This document shows positions 57,875 to 64,000 of a stretch of 64,000 nt of DNA, piece after piece. The first letter of the stretch is position 1. Every line of letters begins with the position of its first letter. The DNA lies in NCBI GenBank assembly GCA_023853785.1, contig JAJIRX010000782.1:243791-307790 (forward strand). Reading direction: 5' to 3'. Both the position numbers and the translations under genes were made by a program. The notes beneath the pieces were generated by a model that saw only the letters and a list, made by a program, of their open reading frames with translations, searched no databases and had not been told where the DNA came from. This DNA comes from Psilocybe azurescens. Its lineage: Eukaryota > Basidiomycota > Agaricomycetes > Agaricales > Agrocybaceae.

Positions 57875-60556
57875 ATGCCTTTGAGTTCATTCCTACAGCA
57901 GATTTTACCACTGTCCAGGCCGCGGACTAGAACCAAGGACGTTGAGATGAACGAAAACACCGCATCTAACAGCAAATTCCAGAAATCGACCAACGACGAA
58001 GAGGTATTTACATGATGCTATATCTGTCCATTTTCTAATACAGAGATCTAGAATCTCATGGGCATGTTTACTCCCCCCTCACGTTATATACCACCGCCTT
58101 TTGGATATGTGCTAGGACTGGTGCCGACTTTGAGCCACCCATTGGCAGGGGAGCAGCTGGATGCAGTTCCGAGACCACTCATGGATGATAGCCCTGGACG
58201 CTTGTCCCCCATAACCTCTGTCCAACCAATTTCAACTTCAATTCCTTCCGCGCCTGCATTGGGATCACCTTTTCAGTTCAAATTTGGTGAAAAAGGCCAA
58301 TATCCCGCAAGCGTGACATCCCATCTTGAAGGCAGAGCAGGGAAATATAAGGGTACTGAACGACTTCCGATCTCGGAAGAATCGATGGTCGAGAAAACTC
58401 GCGTCGTCGAACAGCATGCATTGGCAACCAGGCAGATAATTAATCAGAAGAGTGCTGAGGTAGAGGCTCAGGTATGCCTTAAAATGCCCTGTATATGCAA
58501 ATTGACTTCAACATATATAGGCCGAGAAAACACGCTTCATCGAACAGGAAGGACTGGCGACAAAATTGTTGCTTGGACAGAGGGAGGAACGGATCATTGA
58601 ATTAGAGGCCCAGGTACAGCTATATGTGCCCTCGAAACCATTTAAAAGCTAACAAATGATAGGTCGATGTTTATAAAACCGAATTATCGGAGTTCATGGC
58701 ACGACTGGAGAAGCTGGAGGGGGATATCGCGAAAAGGGACAATCTAGGCAACGGGTCAACCACTCAGGTTGCTGCCGTATCGACCCCAAATTCCTCCAAC
58801 AATCCTTTGCCCAACAATCCTTTGCCCAGTGGGGAAGACATTCACATGGCCAGTGCCACTGAAGTGGGGTCGGAAACGGTCATGCTCCATAAAGCATCAC
58901 ACGCAGAAGATGCCGCGACAACCAAAGAGAGCATTTCGAATGAGGGAGACTCAAGCTCTATGGCGAAGGATGCTGAGGAACAGGGCCAGGAACCAATTGA
59001 ATTCAACGATGATGAATTGAAGGCGATGATGTCAACATGTACGATGACGACAAGGGAACCAAAAACAGGAAGGGAAGAAAGTTACGGGAGAAAACACCGT
59101 CGTGCTGCGTTGAACAATGATGATGATGAAATGACCGCCGAGTCCAACAGTGATAGTGACAAGGAGGGCGATGACGAGGACGACGAGGACAACGGGGAAG
59201 AATTGGTAAGATGCCTTTTTGTCTTGGAGATCTACGCTGACTCTCTCACAGAACGACGATAAATCTTCCGTCCCAAAGCCTGTCTTTCATTTCCAAAGAC
59301 CACGCAGAGGTGCTGGGCCACGATTACGAGTGGATCCTACAAAGCCTTTCAATCCCACCACCAAGCCAACACCCAATCCCACAAACATGCCAATGTCGTT
59401 ACTTCAGCCACTTGGAATGACACCAGAGCAAGTTGCGGCAATTGTCCAGATCGTCCTTGCGACTCAGGGCCAGAATTCGGGCAAGTCGGTCGCTCCGATA
59501 CGGACCTCAAAGAAAAATGTTACTGGGACGATTGTCGAGCAATCGAATAGAGAGAGGATTCCAAGAACACGCGAGTTGGTGGTAAGAAAATAAATGTCTT
59601 CAAAAGAAAATGGTGGACTGATTTTTTCCATAGTCGGCAATCCGGAAACATATGAACAAACTTCTCCAGGTGCAGAACGACAATGAGATCCGTAAACTTC
59701 CACAGCCAACCAAAGATACTGTTGAAGCCTTTGCTGACGGAGAAGGGGAAGGTCCAAAGCTTATTCCAATGGAGCTTGCATTCGCCTACAAGAAGAAGGA
59801 GCCGTGGAACGTGCGCCTGGCCGAGATGTTTTTTGACGATTTCTTGGAAAACCAAGGGGAACCTTTGCGCATTGAGAAGTCCGAATGGCCCGTTATTTAT
59901 GAGAAGTATTGGCAGCACTTTGGGAACCTCAAGAAGGAATGGAAGAGTTGGCAAGCGAAGGAGGGCGAAGACGATAAAGAGGTGAAACTTCGCAACTCCC
60001 AAAAGAAGAAAAAGATGCAGAAGGTGACAAGATGGGATGCTAGGCGACACCATGTAAGTTGACATTCATTTATCTAAACAAATAGCTGGATGCTTACCGA
60101 ATTTCAGCTCAAAGACCTCCGAATTGAAATAACGGACGGAAACAAAAGCAAAGTCCAATGGAAGTGTTGATGATGTATGGTATTTCCTTTGGGTTGTTGC
60201 GACTAGGCTTGGTTTGGGCGGTACGAGCTCTGACGAAAGCAGTGTCGAATGTGGAAGTAACCCCGCAAGTTCGTTATCAGGTCAGTCGCTTGGCTGTAGT
60301 CGAGAACTCATTCCATATCTCCAAATGATCGACCGTGATTTCAATTGGTACAATCGTTATGGAAATGCAAAGCCCGGAAATCCATACCAAGAACGAACGC
60401 TGTCTTGCAGGGGCAACACTGAGCACCAGGTCGGCTATCAAGGGCCTCCCGAGGAACTTCTATGACAAAACCTGGTTGTCGAACCTCACTAGCAAAGAGT
60501 TGAGCTTTTTGCAACCCGAGCCAGAGATGGCGTTCCCTGTAATCATAGCATACAAT
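57875..60556 (+). pseudogene. Coiled-coil/acidic protein of a repeat-associated family
   Basis: ATG 57,875 (MPLSSFLQQILPLSRPRTRT). Exons encode a Pro/Ser-rich stretch (SPITSVQPISTSIPSAPALG), three repeated helical Glu/Gln segments (KTRVVEQHALATRQIINQ; KTRFIEQEGLATKLLLGQ; VDVYKTELSEFMARLEKLEG) predicted to form a coiled coil, an acidic stretch (DSDKEGDDEDDEDNGEE), PMSLLQPLGMTPEQVAAI and then RLAEMFFDDFLENQGEPLRI. A 43-nt intron leads to LGLGGTSSDESS. The end (YLQMIDRDFNWYNRYGNAKP, GLPRNFYDKTWLSNLTS) needs about three frame changes between 60,250 and 60,420. The SSDES...NFYD-W ending is familiar from Agaricomycete repeat-linked ORFs; function unknown. Array 3 begins about 80 bp downstream. Confidence 0.65.
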
Positions 60557-60638
60557 AATTAGTATACCAATTAGTTTGATTCCAATACGTACTTACAATC
60601 GATACCCAGTTATGCCATGTCAATAGCGAAGTCAAACA

Positions 60639-61513
60639 TTCTGGACACCCAGAACAAGACTTCAGAGTAGCCTCAAGATATATCAGGCACCACTCCAGAC
60701 ACCCAGAGTAAGAGCCGAGAAGAGCGCCGTCAGTCAACCGGACGTAGTCAAAGGGAAGTGGTGCACCAGGAGGCATCGGTCGAAACATTGCACATATATC
60801 GCCATTGCCCCGGACACAGTATCAGTCCTCACTCTAGACACCCAGAGCGAGAAGAGAACCGTGAACCAACCGCTGGACAAGTCAGCTGTTCCTCTAGACA
60901 CCCAGAGTAACATCCTCAGCCACAACTCTAGACACCCAGAGTAGTGGACCTAGGAAGCACAAGTGACAATGTCACAAGTGCCAACGGTCGAAGTGAGGCG
61001 CGGACGAAGTGCACACGTGATGTTTGTACGCAAAGACGCTGACAAACACTAGTGCCAGTTGTTGTCCTAAGTCGTTTCTCAACCTCTTTGACGCACGACC
61101 AACACACTCTGGGTGTCTAGAGTGCTTCTACAGGCCGTCTGTCTACTCCTACTTATCTCTCTCTTTAATACACACTAATTCACTCACATAACTTCGTCTC
61201 TCTTCATTTTGACCACTTCCACTTATACCTCTACCCAACCTCTACCTTCTCTCATTACGACGTGTTGACGCTGTATTCTGGGTGTCTAGAGCCCAGAGTC
61301 CTCCACCCAACCTCTCCCTCTTCGACGTGTTGATGCTGTGTTCTGGGTGTCTAGAGCCCAGAGTCCTCCACCCAACCTCTCCTCTTTGGACGTGGTTGAC
61401 ACTGTGTTCTGGGTGTCCAGAGCCCAGAGTCCTGCATCCCAATCTCCAATACCTCAAATCCTACCGCTATCTCTCCTTTTGGCGCTTTGACACCGTGTTC
61501 TGGGTGCCTAGAG
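60639..61513. repeat. Hairpin-motif array 3 (ten motifs, five in each orientation)
   Basis: Five motifs with centre (A/G)GACACCC at 60,639-60,654 (stem TTCT/AGAA), 60,692-60,709 (ACTC/GAGT), 60,832-60,847, 60,892-60,907 and 60,925-60,942 (ACTCT/AGAGT). Then five with centre GGGTGTCT or a one-base variant at 61,105-61,124 (CACTCT/AGAGTG), 61,276-61,291, 61,341-61,356, 61,407-61,422 and 61,498-61,513 (TTCT/AGAG). It fills the interval between two plus-strand genes. Confidence 0.88.
61259..61440 (+). repeat. ~64-bp tandem units within array 3
   Basis: Three units of about 64-66 bp, each with a GACGTG(G)TTGA-like start, a GTTCTGGGTGTC-like hairpin motif, GAGCCCAGAGTCCT and usually CCACCCAACCTCTCC; a fourth, more diverged unit follows to about 61,525. 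Confidence 0.8.
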
Positions 61514-61632
61514 CCCTCAGTCGCTTCGCTCTTGTCCAACACACTCGGACGAATTTTATCGTTCAAACAACTTCTATTCAATGTATGTATTCAGTATGTT
61601 TGATAGGCTCTCATTACTAAACTCCTGCTAGA

Positions 61633-64000
61633 ATGAAACCCGGCCTCAGTTCCAGCGAAATTGACCATTCTTTCGGGCATGCTTTCCTTAGGAATGGGGA
61701 GATCTACTATTCCCCCAACTGCTCGCCGAGTAGCCGTACCGGAATACCACGAAAACAATCCCTACCCCTTTCATCGTCAGGATGCACGATATAAAGGTTC
61801 CTATCGCCCACATGGTGGACGCGACCATATCACTATCTCGTTTGTTCCCCTACGACCCTCATTCGATGGACTCGTGTTTGGTTGCCTCCGTGAATTTGTC
61901 CCCCACATCATATCATATGGAGATGGAGATAAGTACGGGTTGGCATCAGAGAAGGTCTCTCAGTGGAAGGATTTGGAGGATGGCCTCCTCATGATCGCTT
62001 TCCTCCTCAATAAACATCACCGAACGCAAATTGTGGCCCTGAAGCCACCTCTTCCATCTTTTCTCGGGTTTGGCAAAGCCTATCGGGAACACCGCTCTGC
62101 TCATCTTTCTATCGCTGCCTCACGCGATTGGTTCCTCATGTGGATGGCATTAATCTCCGGCAAGATGGCCGATATTTTGAGCTTAAACGAACCCGAGGAA
62201 GCAAAAGACTGGTCTCTCTGCTCAGCGACGACCATATTCCAGAAGCTTGGTTGAATTCCATGATAGCCTCCAGGATATGCAGCTTTTCTCAGCAGTGTCC
62301 ACGTGTCGGGACCTTCCTCAACATTCACAATCCACAGCCACACCAACCAAGCGTCCAATGGTTCCTTGCCTTTCATATACCTGTTTGGTATTGCTGGCAC
62401 CCAGGCGGTCCTGACCAATTGGCCCCCAGCGCACTTCTTACAAGATGCGACAACTTTTATCCCCAAGTCACCATCTCGAACGGTTCCGATCGTTCCTTCT
62501 TCGGCACCATCACCTCGTCCTTATCTCCCCTTCGCCGACCTACGGAGCTCTCGCTCGATGAGTACCAGAAAGCCAAGAAGGCTTACCTTGCTACGAAGCC
62601 TTGGGAAATTTTTTTCGCTGATCGCGCGGAGAGAAATAAGAGAGTCATCGCCAAGGAAAATGACCGAGATCGCATGACACGTCTGAACCGGGAGCGAAAG
62701 CCACCCACGGTCTCTGCCGAAGTATATCTGTGGGATTGGAGTGAAGACGATGGAATCGAGCTCGTCCGTACACGCGTTCCCAACCGGTTACGTGAAGACA
62801 CCCTTGGAGAGCACTCAGTTTCCCAAAATATACAACACCGTTTCGAATGTCTGGGATTGCTGCGAGTACTTTGGAGAACCTGACGACGACTACGACAACA
62901 ACAACAACGATTACGGGATATGCACCCAGTGTCCTCTGCCCCAGAACTTGGCACAGAAGCTCAGGACTATGAAGCCATCCTCAACGAGCGGGTTGAGGAG
63001 GTTCAAAGAAATCCGAATGCTTATTCCATCGACCTGAGAAGGTATTCCGAGCGCGGTCCAGAGACCAATCTGGAGCATAGTGCTGGTCAGGTCAATATTC
63101 ATCAGTACCTATACCGCTACTACGGGTTTCTGGCCCCTATACCTATTTCTGATGCTACCCCTGTAAATTCTAACAATGACTGGGGTGAATGTCTGAAATC
63201 TGTCGGCCTCGATGCCAAAGTCAATGAACCTCTTCCGGGACTCACTGGCCCTATCGTCAATTTCATCAAAGGGATGCAACAAGCAGCTGGACCACAAGCC
63301 TTCGAATGGGACCTTCTGGCGGATAATTACAATCCTCTAACCAAGGACCTCATCTCCCGTCACCTTCGTCGACTTCCAAACGGCGAATATCTCCTTCTGA
63401 AATCCTCTCTGTGCAATGATAGGCCGCGTGATTGGCATATCGCATTAACAACATCTGCCAATGCACTCTATGTAACCAGATGGCTGGTCGATATCAAAAC
63501 CGAGAGCGTCCCGATTGAAGATGTGGCCCAACATCTTGCCGAAGAAGGCATGTCTTTTCGCACATATCTCACCCTAGACCCACTCCCATCAACGATTTCT
63601 TTGTCTGGGATCGAAGCAGCAATTCCTCGGCGTAGCGCCAACTACACATTTACCGTCAACGATTACCAGACATATCTTTCAGACCGCAATCGACTCCTGT
63701 CCACCCTCGTGGCCGAGCAGCTATTCTTCGAAATTGTAGGCCGCCTCGCCAAAGAGTGTCTTGGAGTCGACGCGGTCCTCTCTGGCCCTTCTTCAGTAGT
63801 AACTACCTATCGTCTTGGTTGTTCCGTTGACCACTCCCAAGGGACTTTTTGGGATGACAATCTCACCGACGACGAACTTGCCATAATCTGTGGGATGTTT
63901 TACTGCCATACTGGTATGTTCCATGTTCATTAAGTCTATTGGTATCTAACCATATTTTAGAAATCAAGACCAAATTGCAAAACTCTCATGGTGGCCGCTG
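61633..64000 (+). pseudogene. Large repeat-associated protein, frameshifted, runs off window
   Basis: ATG 61,633 (MKPGLSSSEIDHSFGHAFLR). Diagnostic blocks: NPYPFHRQDARYKGSYRPHG-GRD, YGDGDKYGL, LLNKHHRTQIVALKPPLPS, SIAASRDWFLMWMALIS, SDDHIPEAWLN, RVGTFLNIHNPQPHQPSVQW, FHIPVWYCW, KPWEIFFADRAERNKRV, RMTRLNRERKPP, WDCCEYFGEPD, then a long C-terminal frame (62,920-63,933: QYLYRYYGFLAPIP, YLLLKSSLCNDRPRDWHIAL). I know this architecture from many Agaricomycete genomes, often near transposons; function unknown. Frame changes at about 61,715, 62,211 (one missing T would restore DWFSLLSDDH), 62,820 and 62,915. A last intron (GTATG...TTTTAG) leads to an exon cut by the window end. Confidence 0.7.

Noticed and set aside
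1..64000. CRISPR arrays, prophage or bacterial mobile islands
   Set aside because: The gene structure is eukaryotic with introns throughout; the regular repeats present are gene-internal or hairpin arrays without CRISPR-like repeat/spacer layout or cas genes.

Overview
This is a nuclear genome window from a mushroom-forming basidiomycete (Agaricomycetes). The evidence is coding genes split by many short introns (about 43-60 nt, GT...AG), basidiomycete-type host genes, and several repeat-associated protein families that I recognise only from Agaricomycetes. It is not prokaryotic: there are no operons or ribosome-binding-site logic, and no CRISPR.

Layout. 1-3,660 is gene-poor, AT-rich repeat DNA that ends in a cluster of GC-rich triloop hairpins. 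3,810-15,172 is a compact, healthy host block: an RMD1/DUF155 membrane protein, the exocyst subunit Sec5, a cytochrome b5-fused fatty acid 2-hydroxylase and a mitochondrial-type acyl-CoA ligase. 16,089-18,468 is a decayed Tc1/mariner element with TA target duplications. 18,470-21,626 is AT-rich repeat DNA holding a relic Agaricomycete repeat ORF and a ~0.9 kb fold-back element. 22,082 starts the first of two identical tRNA-Asp(GTC) genes. 23,943-28,997 has a DUF6534-type membrane protein (one frameshift) and an intact histidine acid phosphatase. 30,262-31,297 is a secreted protein gene with a 6.9 kb Ty3/Gypsy LTR retrotransposon (31,311-38,220) inserted 13 bp upstream of its start codon. 41,987-43,553 is a zinc-dependent polyol-type dehydrogenase, and the second tRNA-Asp is at 44,506.

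48,200 to the window end is an accessory block: a broken Tnp2/CACTA-type transposase, then five further genes from Agaricomycete repeat-associated families (a WD40 protein with a C-terminal membrane anchor, an acidic protein with a 7-residue tandem repeat, an unassigned protein, a coiled-coil/acidic protein and a large unassigned protein). Three of the intervals hold arrays of short hairpin-forming palindromes. These share an almost invariant 8-nt centre (AGACACCC or its complement GGGTGTCT), while the stems change sequence but stay self-complementary. Where an array lies between two co-directional genes, the centres switch orientation midway, so in the sense direction each gene is preceded by GGGTGTCT loops and followed by AGACACCC loops. 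This array system is the most unusual thing in the window.

Most repeat-associated ORFs carry single-base frameshifts or nonsense codons, whereas the host genes read through cleanly across their introns. Exon boundaries were read by eye; gene ends marked uncertain need transcript data.
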